This document shows positions 40,352 through 51,454 of a DNA stretch of 64,000 nt, piece by piece. A model generated the notes under the pieces. It did not search any database and had not been told where the DNA came from. It saw only the letters and a program-made list of their open reading frames with translations. Numbering within the stretch: position 1 is the stretch's first letter; the number at the start of each line of letters is the position of its first letter. A program made the translations under genes and the position numbers. Source of the DNA: Pseudomonas sp. J452 (GTDB lineage Bacteria; Pseudomonadota; Gammaproteobacteria; Pseudomonadales; Pseudomonadaceae); NCBI RefSeq assembly GCF_024666525.1, contig NZ_CP088294.1, positions 372,001 to 436,000 on the forward strand, read 5' to 3'.

Positions 40352-41794
40352 TCAGTACTCGGCATTGCCCTTGAGCTGAGCTTCGGCAGCCCTGGCCAGG
40401 TCCGGCGGCAGGAAGTCCTGGTCCGGGTTGTAGTCCGGCTTGAGGAAGCCGGACAGCGCATCCAGGTCGGACGGTGCCAGGGTGCCGGCGGCCTGTTTCA
40501 GGCGCAGGTTGTTGAGGATGTAGTCGTAGCGCGCATCGTTGTAGTTACGCACCGAGCTGTACAGCTGACGCTGGGCATCGAGCACGTCGACGATGTTGCG
40601 GGTACCGACCTGATAGCCGATTTCGGTGGCTTCCAGGGCGCTCTGGTTGGAGATGATCGACTGCTTGCGCGCCTGTACGGTTTCCACGTCGGTGTTCACC
40701 GCGCGGTGCAGGTTGCGGGTGTTCTCGACGATCTGCCGGCGCAGGCTCTCACGCTCCTGCTCGACCTGGGTCAGGGTCTGGTAAGACTCGCGCACTTGCG
40801 AGCTGGTCAGACCGCCGCTGTAGATCGGGATGTTCAGCTGCAGGCCGATGGTGGTCTGCTCGGCATCGCCGTCATAGACCGACAACGCGTCGTTGTTGTT
40901 GAAGCCCAGCGAGTCGTTGTCGCCCTTCTGGTACTGCGCCACGGCGTCGAGGGTTGGCGCATGGCCGGACTTGCGCTGGCGCAGGGTCTCCTCGGCTGCG
41001 TCCACCGCATAGTTGCTGGACTGCAGATTGAGGTTCTGCTGGGCGGCGGTATCGACCCAGGCCTTGGCATCGTTCGGCACCGGCACCAGGATCGGCAGGG
41101 TGTGCTGAATACCTTCGATGGCGGAGTATTCGTTGTTGGTCAGGGTGACCAGGGCCTGGAAGGCGTCCTGCACATTGCGCTCGGCGATGATGCGGTTGGC
41201 GCGCGAGGTGTCATAACCGGCCTGGGCTTCCAGCACATCGGTCTTGTCCGACAGGCCGACGTCGAAACGCTCGTTGGCCTGGTCCAGCTGGCGCTTGAAC
41301 GCGGCTTCTTCGGCCTTGGTCGAGGCCAGGGTGTCCTGGGCGCGCAGCACCGCGAAGTAGGTCTCGGCACTCTGCAGGATCAGGTTCTGCTCGGTGGCCG
41401 ACAGGGCCAGGCTGGCCTGTTCGTTGGTGGCTTTGGCCGCCTGGTACTGGAACCAGCGGTCGGCACGGAACAGCGGCTGACTCAGGCTGGCGCGGTAGGA
41501 GGTACCACTGCGCGAGGAATCCAGGTCACCGATAGTGCGATCGACCTGGGTGTCGGTGTTGGTCATGTCGGCGCCGGCGGACAGGTTCGGCAGCAGGCCA
41601 GCACGGGCCTGCGGTACCACTTCGCTGATGGCGCCGTAGTTGGCGCGGGCGGCGGCCAGGTCGGCGTTGTTCTTCACCGCCTCGTTGTACACGGTCACCA
41701 GACCGGTTTTGCTGCCAGCCGGGGCGTCAGCGGCCCAGGCCATTCCGGATGCGGCGGAAGCTACTGCGAGCGCCAGAGAGAGTCTGCGTAGCAT
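40352..41794 (-). CDS. opmH: TolC-family outer-membrane channel (OpmH-like)
   Basis: A 480-residue outer-membrane efflux protein with a signal peptide (residues 1-22, ending GMAWA-AD). Two homologous halves each carry the TolC helices: NNADLAAARANYGAISEVVPQARAGLLP and later DAAEETLRQRKSGHAPTLDAVAQY, with GTRNIVDVLDAQRQLY near the end. It is the exit duct for type I secretion and tripartite efflux. The gene next to thiC in P. aeruginosa is OpmH, which supports the name. Start ATG 41794 with AGGA upstream. Confidence 0.9.
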   Translation of the reverse strand: MLRRLSLALAVASAASGMAWAADAPAGSKTGLVTVYNEAVKNNADLAAARANYGAISEVVPQARAGLLPNLSAGADMTNTDTQVDRTIGDLDSSRSGTSYRASLSQPLFRADRWFQYQAAKATNEQASLALSATEQNLILQSAETYFAVLRAQDTLASTKAEEAAFKRQLDQANERFDVGLSDKTDVLEAQAGYDTSRANRIIAERNVQDAFQALVTLTNNEYSAIEGIQHTLPILVPVPNDAKAWVDTAAQQNLNLQSSNYAVDAAEETLRQRKSGHAPTLDAVAQYQKGDNDSLGFNNNDALSVYDGDAEQTTIGLQLNIPIYSGGLTSSQVRESYQTLTQVEQERESLRRQIVENTRNLHRAVNTDVETVQARKQSIISNQSALEATEIGYQVGTRNIVDVLDAQRQLYSSVRNYNDARYDYILNNLRLKQAAGTLAPSDLDALSGFLKPDYNPDQDFLPPDLARAAEAQLKGNAEY

Positions 41795-42019
41795 GATCAA
41801 TCCTAGATACGAGTGAATCGGGCAAGGCTAAGGGGGCGGCCCGCGGTGGTCAAGGCACAGCAGGCACGACGATAGCCTAGTTTGCAATAAGCTTTGTTGC
41901 TGGCTTGCAACAATACTCTACTCGTCGGTTTAGTTTGTCGTTTTTTTAACCCTGCCTAGCCCACTCAGGCGACCAGCGCATTGGTGTTCTCGCCGCCGCT
42001 TGATTAGACTGCCGACTGT
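41795..42019. other. divergent opmH/thiC promoter region
   Basis: No gene here. AT-rich stretches lie at 41876-41950 (GTTTGCAATAAGC, GGCTTGCAACAATAC and a T-run), with TTGCAA present twice about 26 bases apart. Promoters for opmH (minus) and thiC (plus) must lie here, but I could not pick boxes with confidence. Confidence 0.4.
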
Positions 42020-44093
<2,074 letters not shown>

Positions 44094-44100
44094 TCCCAAC

Positions 44101-44140
44101 CCCGGATGTGCGGCCACGCCAAGCGTGGACCGCCATCCGC
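44101..44140. terminator. imperfect hairpin after thiC (REP-like or weak terminator)
   Basis: CGGATGTGCGGCCACGC-CAA-GCGTGGACCGCCATCCG is a long imperfect stem just past the thiC stop; no T-run follows, so it may be a REP-type stabiliser rather than a true terminator. Confidence 0.45.
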
Positions 44141-44236
44141 AGGGTGCGCACCACAGCCTGCTGGCCTGGGTCTGCGGGTTGACCCTGCGCCATCAGCGGG
44201 ACAAGGTCTAGTCGGCCATCGGCGCCACCCGCCGCA

Positions 44237-45013
44237 TCAATGATCGAGAATCTGGTACTTCGCCGCCTGTTCGCCCATGACTTCATCACGCAGTTGGGCG
44301 ATCCGCAGCCACAGGCGCTCCAGCAGCTGCGGATTGCGGGCCTGGAAATCGCGATTGAAAATCACGAAGTAGTCCTTGATCACGAAGGGCTGCGCCAGCT
44401 GCTCGATATCCTCGAAACCATGCTGACGAATGGCCTCGCTACCGGCCTCACGCAGGGTGACATAGCCCGCCAGGCGTCCAGCGCGCAGCTTTGCCAGGTT
44501 GCGCCGGGCACTGGGTTCCTCCTCAAAGGTAACGCCATGGGCCTGCAAATCCTTGACGATGGACCAGCCGCGGTTGACCCCCAGAGGCATATCCAGCCCG
44601 CTGAAACGCTGACCATCCCACTCCAGTGCCGAGCCGCGCAGGCGGAACAACACATAGGCCTGTGAACTCACACTGCGCGCGGAGTCGGCCACACCATCCT
44701 TGAGTGGATAGGCAAAGCGCGTCGCCCGCTCAGCGTTGTAGGAATACAGCAGCGCTCCGTCCTGGCGGCCAGACTCGACCGAGGCCAGCACCCGCAGGGT
44801 TGGGGCGCGTTTGAGGTGCAGCTGGCAGCCAATATCGTCCGCCGCACGCTGCACCAGTTCAATCGCAAGCCCAGGCTGCTCGGGGACGATCTCACTGTCG
44901 CCCATGATCAACGGCGGGATCGGGTCGATGCTGTAGGTCAGCGATATCTCACAGGCCTGGGCCTGAAAACAGCTTCCCAGACCAACGACAACCCCCAGTA
45001 TCAGCGCACGCAT
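44237..45013 (-). CDS. periplasmic amino-acid-type substrate-binding protein (SBP_bac_3 family)
   Basis: A 258-residue exported protein with a signal peptide (residues 1-25, GLGSCFQAQA-CE), then the PAAT-type fold: GLAIELVQRAADDIGCQLHLKRAPTLRVLASVESGRQDG in lobe 1 and LPLGVNRGWSIVKDLQAHG in lobe 2. No permease or ATPase lies next to it, so it may be an orphan receptor, as is common in Pseudomonas. Ligand unknown. Start ATG 45013 has AAGGGG upstream. Confidence 0.85.
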   Translation of the reverse strand: MRALILGVVVGLGSCFQAQACEISLTYSIDPIPPLIMGDSEIVPEQPGLAIELVQRAADDIGCQLHLKRAPTLRVLASVESGRQDGALLYSYNAERATRFAYPLKDGVADSARSVSSQAYVLFRLRGSALEWDGQRFSGLDMPLGVNRGWSIVKDLQAHGVTFEEEPSARRNLAKLRAGRLAGYVTLREAGSEAIRQHGFEDIEQLAQPFVIKDYFVIFNRDFQARNPQLLERLWLRIAQLRDEVMGEQAAKYQILDH

Positions 45014-45143
45014 AACATCCCCTTGCTTGAGCAACAGGCCTGAATGGCAGCAGGTTCATTTTCAGTGCACGGCTGCCAGAGCAGTCTAGTCAACAAGCCC
45101 GGCAAGGGCCCAGGGCGCGAAGAAGCACGCCCCGGCTATCCGG

Positions 45144-45890
45144 TTAGCCACGCCCGGGGAAGTAGAACGGCTTGAGAATGCCGTTCAGGCGCGGATAGGG
45201 AATACGCAGCTCCGGATGGCCGCTGCTGTAGGGGGCGATGCGCGCCACCTCGTACTTGAGCATCACCGCGCCAAAGGTCAGGGCAATGTTGTCGGTGCGT
45301 TCGAATGGCCAGCTGGCCTGGTAGTCGAGGTCCTGATCGAGGCCGTTGGCCTTGAGCCAGGCCTGGTGGGCCAGTTCGGCGGCCTGCCAGAAAGCCGGTT
45401 CTTCGCCGGGCAGGAGCATGTCCTGCAGGCTGAGCACGCGTTTGAGCCGGCGGTCGTAGTTCAGGTAGGCGCGCCCGGGGATGCCATGGGCGCCGCCGGT
45501 GAAGCGGTAGCTGGACAGCTCGATGATCAGCAGACGGCCATGCTGCTGCAGCACCTTGGCCTGCAGGTAGCTGCTCCAGCCCGGTTTGGCCGTAGCGAGG
45601 AAGTCGCGTTCGTAGCTGGCCAGCGAGCTCGGCGGCGGGTCGCCCGGCAGTTCGATGGTCAGCCCGAGCAGCTCGCGCTCGATCTGGGCCTGCAGCTCGG
45701 GCAGGTCCTTGGGCAGTTGCAGGTCGATATTCACCAGCGGACAGTCACTGCCCGTGCAACCCGGCATGCGGTGTTCCCAGGCCTCACGGCTGGTGGCCAG
45801 GGGCTGGCTGTCGCGTGCCGGCAGCAGGCCCTGGCAACCGGCCAGGAACAGGGTGAGGGCCAGCAGGCTGGCAAGGGTGATGGGGCGCAT
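45144..45890 (-). CDS. RsiV/DUF3298-like lipoprotein
   Basis: A 248-residue lipoprotein (MRPITLASLLALTLFLAGC, lipobox LAGC) with the DUF3298/RsiV core: SSYRFTGGAHGIPGRAYLNYDRRLKRVLSLQDMLLPG and C-terminal FGAVMLKYEVARIAPYSSGHPELRIPY. In Bacillus RsiV binds lysozyme; in Pseudomonas the role is not established. Monocistronic, placed between the thiC side and the accessory operon. Confidence 0.88.
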   Translation of the reverse strand: MRPITLASLLALTLFLAGCQGLLPARDSQPLATSREAWEHRMPGCTGSDCPLVNIDLQLPKDLPELQAQIERELLGLTIELPGDPPPSSLASYERDFLATAKPGWSSYLQAKVLQQHGRLLIIELSSYRFTGGAHGIPGRAYLNYDRRLKRVLSLQDMLLPGEEPAFWQAAELAHQAWLKANGLDQDLDYQASWPFERTDNIALTFGAVMLKYEVARIAPYSSGHPELRIPYPRLNGILKPFYFPGRG

Positions 45891-46047
45891 GGGTATTCCT
45901 TGGGCGACAACGGGCAGTTCGACTGTGCATACCGCCCGGTGTTCCCGACGGCGCGGGCGTCATTGTCGCCGCCCGCGCCCTTCCCTCCAAGCCCAACAGG
46001 TTTCCGCTCCTTAAACATGGAGGGGATTGCCCGCGCCATGCCTCGGC

Positions 46048-47250
46048 TCAGAAGCCGAAGTCGCGGCGCACCTGCAGATAAACCCGGTCGCGCTGGTCGA
46101 ACTGGCCGTACTGGGTACGCTCGCCACCGCTGAAGCCAATGAACCCGGTCTCGACATACCACTGGTTCCATGGCCGATAGCCGAGGTTGGCCTTGAGCAT
46201 GTGGCTGCTCTGCGTGTCGTGGTTGTACAGCCACAGCAACCCGGCATTCAGGCGCTGCTTGGACCAGTCCTTGAGCACGGCCGCCGAGGCCTCCCAGGTA
46301 TTGCTCTGCTCCAGGCTGGACGGCGCATCGTGGCGATGGCTGACGGTGGCCTGCAGGTTCACCGTCCACTCGTTGCGGGTCATGTCGAGGCCGAGCAGCG
46401 CCGCCGATTTGGGCACGTTGTCGGCACCCGTGGGGGTCTGCAAGGGTTCGTGGAATAGGTGCACCAGGTCGCCACGCACCACCCAGTCGCCCGCCGGGCG
46501 GGCGAAGGAGGCACCGACCAGACTGCGCCGCCGCTGTTGCTCGACCTGCCGCCCTTCCTCGACCACGTACAACGGGTCGGGACTCAAGCCGTCGAACAGG
46601 TAGAAATCCAGGTCGGTGCCGTCGACCAGAGTCTTGCCGCGCCAGCCGATATCCGCCCGCTCGTGTTCGTCGTCCTCGGGCAGGCCTTGCGGTTGCCCGG
46701 CGACAGCGAAGTCGGCACCAGCCGGGGCGAAGCGGGTGGTTTTGCTGCGCGGCGCCAGCACGAACTGCTGTTCGAGGTTGTCGCCATAGACTTCCACCAC
46801 CGCCATCGGCCGGGTCTGCCGGCCCAGGGAGTAGTCATCGATATAGGGCAGGAGGAACTCGCGCAGGTCCAGCGGGTTGAGCACGTCGACCAGGCGGAAA
46901 TAGTCGCCACGGCCCCAGGCGATCTGCTGCTGGCCGAGGCGCCACTGCCAGCTGTCGCCGGCCCAGGTGACATACAGCTCGCGCAGGTCCTGGTCGGACT
47001 GCATGCGCTCTTCCAGCCGGCCGCCGGCATCGTCGTACTGGCTGCGATAACGCCCCAGCAGCACACTGTCGAGGGTCCAGTTGCCCTCGCTGATGCGGCT
47101 CTCCAGCATGGCTTCGAGGCGATGGCCGGAACTGCTGCTGCCGGTGGTGTCGTGGTGATAGCCGTCTTCCAGATGGCCGCGATTGCTCAGGGTGGCCGCG
47201 GCCAGCGGCAAGCTGGCCAGGCCGAGCAGGCCGATAAGCGCTGCACGCAT
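46048..47250 (-). CDS. outer-membrane beta-barrel protein, DUF1302-like
   Basis: A 400-residue protein with signal peptide MRAALIGLLGLASLPLAAA. WQWRLGQQQIAWGRGDYFR followed by LVDVLNPLDLREFLLPY is the diagnostic DUF1302 block. Alternating hydrophobic strands follow (for example WYVETGFIGFSG, RVYLQVRRDFGF), ending in a C-terminal aromatic residue as in barrels. DUF1302 proteins usually accompany a LolA/DUF1329-type partner and an MMPL transporter, exactly as here. Last gene of the six-gene operon; its ATG overlaps the previous stop. Confidence 0.85.
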   Translation of the reverse strand: MRAALIGLLGLASLPLAAATLSNRGHLEDGYHHDTTGSSSSGHRLEAMLESRISEGNWTLDSVLLGRYRSQYDDAGGRLEERMQSDQDLRELYVTWAGDSWQWRLGQQQIAWGRGDYFRLVDVLNPLDLREFLLPYIDDYSLGRQTRPMAVVEVYGDNLEQQFVLAPRSKTTRFAPAGADFAVAGQPQGLPEDDEHERADIGWRGKTLVDGTDLDFYLFDGLSPDPLYVVEEGRQVEQQRRRSLVGASFARPAGDWVVRGDLVHLFHEPLQTPTGADNVPKSAALLGLDMTRNEWTVNLQATVSHRHDAPSSLEQSNTWEASAAVLKDWSKQRLNAGLLWLYNHDTQSSHMLKANLGYRPWNQWYVETGFIGFSGGERTQYGQFDQRDRVYLQVRRDFGF

Positions 47251-48032
47251 CAACGGATCCCGTTGCGCAGGGCGCGCTCGCTGAAGTTCTGGTCGGCCAG
47301 GCCGAGGTTGTAGTCGGCCTCGGCGCGCACCAGGCGGGTCGAGCCACCTTCCAGCAGGTTGCTCATCCGCGACTCCTTGACCGTCCAGAAGCCCTCGATC
47401 TGCGCCACTTCGAGCACTTCGAAGGTCTTGATCTGGCGGCCGCCACGAAAGAACTCGTCGCGCAGGATCAGCCCGCGCTCACGGTCGACATACACCAGGC
47501 GACGGCTGTAGCCGGTGCGCGGGTTCTCCAGGCCGTCGGCGGTGGTCGCCTCGATCACCTGCACCGGGCGGCCCTGGTAGGTCTCCTCGCGCAGCAGCTG
47601 GTACTGGTAGTCATCGACGCGCATACGCTCGATGTCGGCGAAGGAGAAGTCGGTACCGAGGAACGGACCTTCCTTGGAGTTGGTGGCGATGCGCCGGGTC
47701 TTGCGCAGGGCCGGCAGGTAGAGCCACTGGTCGTCCTCGCGGGCCGCAGACTCGGCGTAGCTGTGCATGAGGATGCCGGTGCCGGCGGTGTCGCTGGGCG
47801 CGGTGAAATACAGGGTCGACTTGCGCTCCTCGCCGTACTCCTTTTCCAGCATCAGCAGCTGGCGTTCGCGGACGAAACCGTCGGCCATGGTCTGCACCAG
47901 GGTCACCGCCGAGCGGCGGTCGGCGCCTTCGTCGCGGTCACGCACCTCGCGCATGATGGTGGTCGGGTCGAGGCTGTCGGCCAGGGCCGGAAGGCTCAGC
48001 GCGAGGCCGAGGCTGTAGAGAAACATACGCAT
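47250..48032 (-). CDS. LolA-like outer-membrane lipoprotein-sorting family protein
   Basis: A 260-residue exported protein (signal peptide MRMFLYSLGLALSLPALA). The fold is that of the COG2834/LolA-like family: LMLEKEYGEERKSTLYFTAPSDTAGTGILMHSY, DQWLYLPALRKTRRIA, SKEGPFLGTDFSFADIER, YSRRLVYVDRERGLILRDEFF. Members sit next to RND/MMPL transporters and are thought to shuttle hydrophobic cargo in the periplasm. Ten bases separate it from the preceding gene and it overlaps the next by ATGA. Confidence 0.88.
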   Translation of the reverse strand: MRMFLYSLGLALSLPALADSLDPTTIMREVRDRDEGADRRSAVTLVQTMADGFVRERQLLMLEKEYGEERKSTLYFTAPSDTAGTGILMHSYAESAAREDDQWLYLPALRKTRRIATNSKEGPFLGTDFSFADIERMRVDDYQYQLLREETYQGRPVQVIEATTADGLENPRTGYSRRLVYVDRERGLILRDEFFRGGRQIKTFEVLEVAQIEGFWTVKESRMSNLLEGGSTRLVRAEADYNLGLADQNFSERALRNGIR

Positions 48033-48042
48033 GGAAAACTCC

Positions 48043-48930
48043 TTAACGACAATCCACTGTCAGGTAACTGGTGGGGCTGGACGACCAGGTGGCCGTGCCC
48101 TCGATGCGGTAACCGGCGACGCTTGGCGCTGCCATCTGGCCGCGCCCGAGGGCGACCAAATTGAGGCGTTGCAAGTCCGGTCGGGCGAGGTCCTGCAGGT
48201 CGCGGCTGCGCAGGCTCTCGGCGATCAGGTAGAGCTGCGCCACCTCGTCGCGGCTGGCCGGCAGGCTGGCTTCGCCATTCAGCACGCGCTTGAGGTAGAT
48301 CAGGATGTCCGCCGCCGAATAGGCCTGCAGACTCTGCTCACGCAGCGCAACGGTGCTGCGTTCGAGCTGTTGCAGGGTGGCGACCGGCTCCGGCTGCGCA
48401 GCCTCGGCCTGCAGCTGCCACTCGCTGAGGCTGAGGCCCTGCAAGGCGCCGCTGGCGTCTGCCTGCACCCGGCACTGGCCGCCGAAGTCGGTCGCCAGCT
48501 GGCGGGCATAACGGCGCAGCAGCTCGGCCTGCTCGGCCTCACTGTAGGGGTGCGCCAGGCGCAGCCAGAAGTGCGTCGCGTCATGCGTCGCCGTGACCAG
48601 GCGCGGGCCGAGCAGCGGATGCTGCTCGACCAGCCCGGCCAGGGTCTGCAGGCCCGCAGGCGTCAGCTCGCGAGTCTCGATCAGCCGGCGAAAGCGCACA
48701 TCGTCGCCCTGCACGGCAATCGCATTAGTACTGGCCAGGCTGTCCAGGGCGCGAATCGGCGTGCGCCCCGCACCATCCTGCAGCGTCCACAGGTTCTGCG
48801 TGGCTCCCACCAGTTGCTGCAGGTGGGCGGCCTGGTACAGGTCGCCCCCCGGATACAGGGTCAGCGCCAGCCAATCCTGCGCGCCAGCCGGCAGGGCCAG
48901 GCACAGCAGCCAGAGCAGGTGCTTACGCAT
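48043..48930 (-). CDS. exported protein of unknown function in the RND operon
   Basis: A 295-residue protein with a clear signal peptide (MRKHLLWLLCLALPAGA-QD). I do not recognise a family. Visible blocks are RALDSLASTNAIAVQGDDVRFR, LTPAGLQTLAGLVEQHPLL, ATHFWLRLAHPYSEAEQAELLRRYARQL and a C-terminal PTSYLTVDCR with one Cys. The middle part reads like the periplasmic loops of MMPL-type transporters, so it may be an accessory periplasmic subunit. It overlaps the transporter gene by eight bases. Confidence 0.75.
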   Translation of the reverse strand: MRKHLLWLLCLALPAGAQDWLALTLYPGGDLYQAAHLQQLVGATQNLWTLQDGAGRTPIRALDSLASTNAIAVQGDDVRFRRLIETRELTPAGLQTLAGLVEQHPLLGPRLVTATHDATHFWLRLAHPYSEAEQAELLRRYARQLATDFGGQCRVQADASGALQGLSLSEWQLQAEAAQPEPVATLQQLERSTVALREQSLQAYSAADILIYLKRVLNGEASLPASRDEVAQLYLIAESLRSRDLQDLARPDLQRLNLVALGRGQMAAPSVAGYRIEGTATWSSSPTSYLTVDCR

Positions 48931-51454
48931 TGGCCGGCTCCGTCTGCTGGGCGGCGCTCGTCAGCGGCGCCTCACGGGTACCGACGAACACCGGCAGCAC
49001 CAGCAGGGCGAACAACGCGCTGAACAGCATGGTCAGGGCGATAAACAAGCCCAGATTGACCAGCGACTGATAGCCCGACATGCACAGCACCAGGAAGCCC
49101 AGACCCAGTGCCAGGGTGTTGAGCAGAATCGGCTTGCCGCAGTGCTGCAGGGCATACTGGGTGGCTTCCTGCACCGTGCCCTGGCTATGGCGCATGGCAG
49201 CGATCACGTGGATCGCGTAGTCGATGCCGATACCGAAGGTGATCGCCGCGATGATCGAGGTGCCGATATCCAGGTCGGTATCGGTCAGCGCCATCAGCGC
49301 GCTGATGCCCACCAGGGTGAACAGCAGCGGCAACAGGGCGACGAAGCCCAGGCGGATCGAGAGGAACATGACCATGACCATTAGCACGATCAGCGCCGGC
49401 GACGACAGGATGCTGTTGATCTGCCCCCAGACCACCGCATCGGTAGTCGCTACCAGCACTTCACCGTAACCGGAAACCCGTACCGTCATGCCGGCCGGCA
49501 GCACCTGCTGGGCATAGGCCAGCACGTCCTGCTTCACTGCGCCGACCTCCGAGGAGCGGTCGGTATGCAGGATGGCCAGCACCCGGCCGTTCTGGAAGCG
49601 GCGGTCAACCACGTCGAACAGGTCGCGGCCGTTGGCGTTCTCGTAGAGCAGGAAGTACTGCGCCAACAGCGGCCCGCTGATGTCCGCGGGCAGGCGGTAC
49701 TGCTCGGCGGCGAAACTGTCCTGGGTGACCTGGTGCAGGCGCTTGACGAAATCCGCCGCCGAGTAGGTGAAGCCGACTTCACTGCGTGCGCGCAGATGCT
49801 CCTGGATCTTGGCCACGGCCTGGATCAGTGCCGGGTCCTTGAAGGCGTCAACCTGCTGGCTCTCGATCATCACACTGATCGGCGTGGTCCCGCCGAACTT
49901 GGCATTGATCGCCGCGTCGTCCTGACGGATGTGGCTGTCCTCTTCGAAGTAACCGATCACCTGGTTGTCGACGCGGAGGTTCTCCACCACGTACCAGCTG
50001 CACAGCACGATCAGCACCAGCATGCCCAGCGCCAGCTTCTTGCCGTAACGGGTGAAGTGGCCGAGGCGGGCAATCATGCGGTCCAGCTTGTCGCTGACCA
50101 GCAGGCCATGACGCGGCGGCTCGGCCTTCCACAGGATGACGATGGCCGGCAGGAAGACGAGGGTGATCAACCAGGCGAAGAAGATGCCGAGGCCGGTGAA
50201 GATGCCGAACTCGCGGATGAAGGTGACGTCGGTCCAGACCAGCGAGAAGAAGCCGACCAGGGTGGTCATGCAGGTCACGAACATCGGCCAGAACAGCTGC
50301 TGCATCACGCTGAAGGCGGTGTCGATGCGCGCCTGGCGATCCGGGTTGGACGGCAGGTTGCGGTAGTAGTCGGCGAGGAAGTGAATGGCGTCGCACACCG
50401 CAATCGAGATGATGAACACCGGCATGATCGAGGTGATGATGTTCTGCTTCACCCCGCAGGCGGCCATCAGGCCGAGGGTCCAGATCAGGCTGAAGATGGC
50501 GATCAGCAACGGCGCCACCACGCCCTGCAGGCGACCGAAGCTGACGAACAGCACCAGCAGGATCACCAGCAGCACCGCCGGCAGCAGGGTCTGGTTGTCC
50601 TGCTCCATGTTCGACGCAGTTTGCGCGGCGATCATCGGCGGGCCGCTAAGGTAGATGCGGTCGTCGCTCTTGACCTGGTCGGTGATCGCGACAATGGCCT
50701 GGTAGGCCTGCAGCATGGCCGGCGAGTCATCCTGGGCGATGTTGAACTCGACCTGGATGCTGGTGGCGCTGCCGTCACGCGCTACCAGGCTGTCGAGGAA
50801 CAGCGGGTTGCCCAGCGTTTCGTCACGCAGGGCCGCGAGGCCGGCCTGATCCTGCGGAACCCGCGGCATCAGCGGATGCACATCGAGGGCGCCATCGAGG
50901 GTCAGCATGTTCTCGATGGTGACCAGGCTGCGCACCTTGCGGATCGGCACCAGGCGCGTCTGCAGGCTGTCCAGCCAGGCTTCCTGGGTGTGACTGAGTG
51001 CACCGCTCTCGACCAGGCGCGCCTTCAGCGCGGCCAGGCGCGGCTGGTCGGCGGGCTCCAGACCGTCAGCGAGGATGGCGTCGACCTCGGCCTGCAGGCG
51101 CGGGTCGCTGCGCAGGGCCTGCAGCTTGTCGCTGTCAGCCGGCTGTACCAGGTCGATGGCCTGGAAGGCCCGGGTCAACTCGGCGACCAGCTTGAGGCTG
51201 GCGGGGTTGAAGATATTGCCCTGGGGGTTTTCCAGGGCAATGATGGCCTGCTCGCCGGTGTTGGAAAACAGCCGTTTGGTATCGCTGTCGGCCACCCGGC
51301 TAGGGTGGCTCTTGTCGATCATGTAGGGGGTGCTGTTGACCTCCAGGCGGCCCATCGCGACCACCGCCAGGGCGGAGATCAACAACAGCAGGCCGAGCAT
51401 CAGCCAGGGCCGATGCAACATCCAGGAGAGCAGTTCGACTGCGCGCGCCTTCAT
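48923..51454 (-). CDS. RND-superfamily (MMPL/HpnN-type) transporter
   Basis: An 843-residue membrane protein. An N-terminal helix (MLGLLLLISALAVVAMG), a large periplasmic loop, a helix bundle (LLPAVLLVILLVLFVSFGRL, PVFIISIAVCDAIHFLADYY), a second periplasmic loop and a second bundle (IGISALMALTDTDLDIGTSIIAAITFGIGIDYAIHVIA) give the 12-helix RND plan. The GIDYAIH and VCDAIHF blocks are where the proton-relay Asp residues of MMPL/HpnN proteins lie. The HpnN group moves lipids to the outer membrane. Start overlaps the dehydrogenase stop (ATGA). Confidence 0.92.
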   Translation of the reverse strand: MKARAVELLSWMLHRPWLMLGLLLLISALAVVAMGRLEVNSTPYMIDKSHPSRVADSDTKRLFSNTGEQAIIALENPQGNIFNPASLKLVAELTRAFQAIDLVQPADSDKLQALRSDPRLQAEVDAILADGLEPADQPRLAALKARLVESGALSHTQEAWLDSLQTRLVPIRKVRSLVTIENMLTLDGALDVHPLMPRVPQDQAGLAALRDETLGNPLFLDSLVARDGSATSIQVEFNIAQDDSPAMLQAYQAIVAITDQVKSDDRIYLSGPPMIAAQTASNMEQDNQTLLPAVLLVILLVLFVSFGRLQGVVAPLLIAIFSLIWTLGLMAACGVKQNIITSIMPVFIISIAVCDAIHFLADYYRNLPSNPDRQARIDTAFSVMQQLFWPMFVTCMTTLVGFFSLVWTDVTFIREFGIFTGLGIFFAWLITLVFLPAIVILWKAEPPRHGLLVSDKLDRMIARLGHFTRYGKKLALGMLVLIVLCSWYVVENLRVDNQVIGYFEEDSHIRQDDAAINAKFGGTTPISVMIESQQVDAFKDPALIQAVAKIQEHLRARSEVGFTYSAADFVKRLHQVTQDSFAAEQYRLPADISGPLLAQYFLLYENANGRDLFDVVDRRFQNGRVLAILHTDRSSEVGAVKQDVLAYAQQVLPAGMTVRVSGYGEVLVATTDAVVWGQINSILSSPALIVLMVMVMFLSIRLGFVALLPLLFTLVGISALMALTDTDLDIGTSIIAAITFGIGIDYAIHVIAAMRHSQGTVQEATQYALQHCGKPILLNTLALGLGFLVLCMSGYQSLVNLGLFIALTMLFSALFALLVLPVFVGTREAPLTSAAQQTEPANA

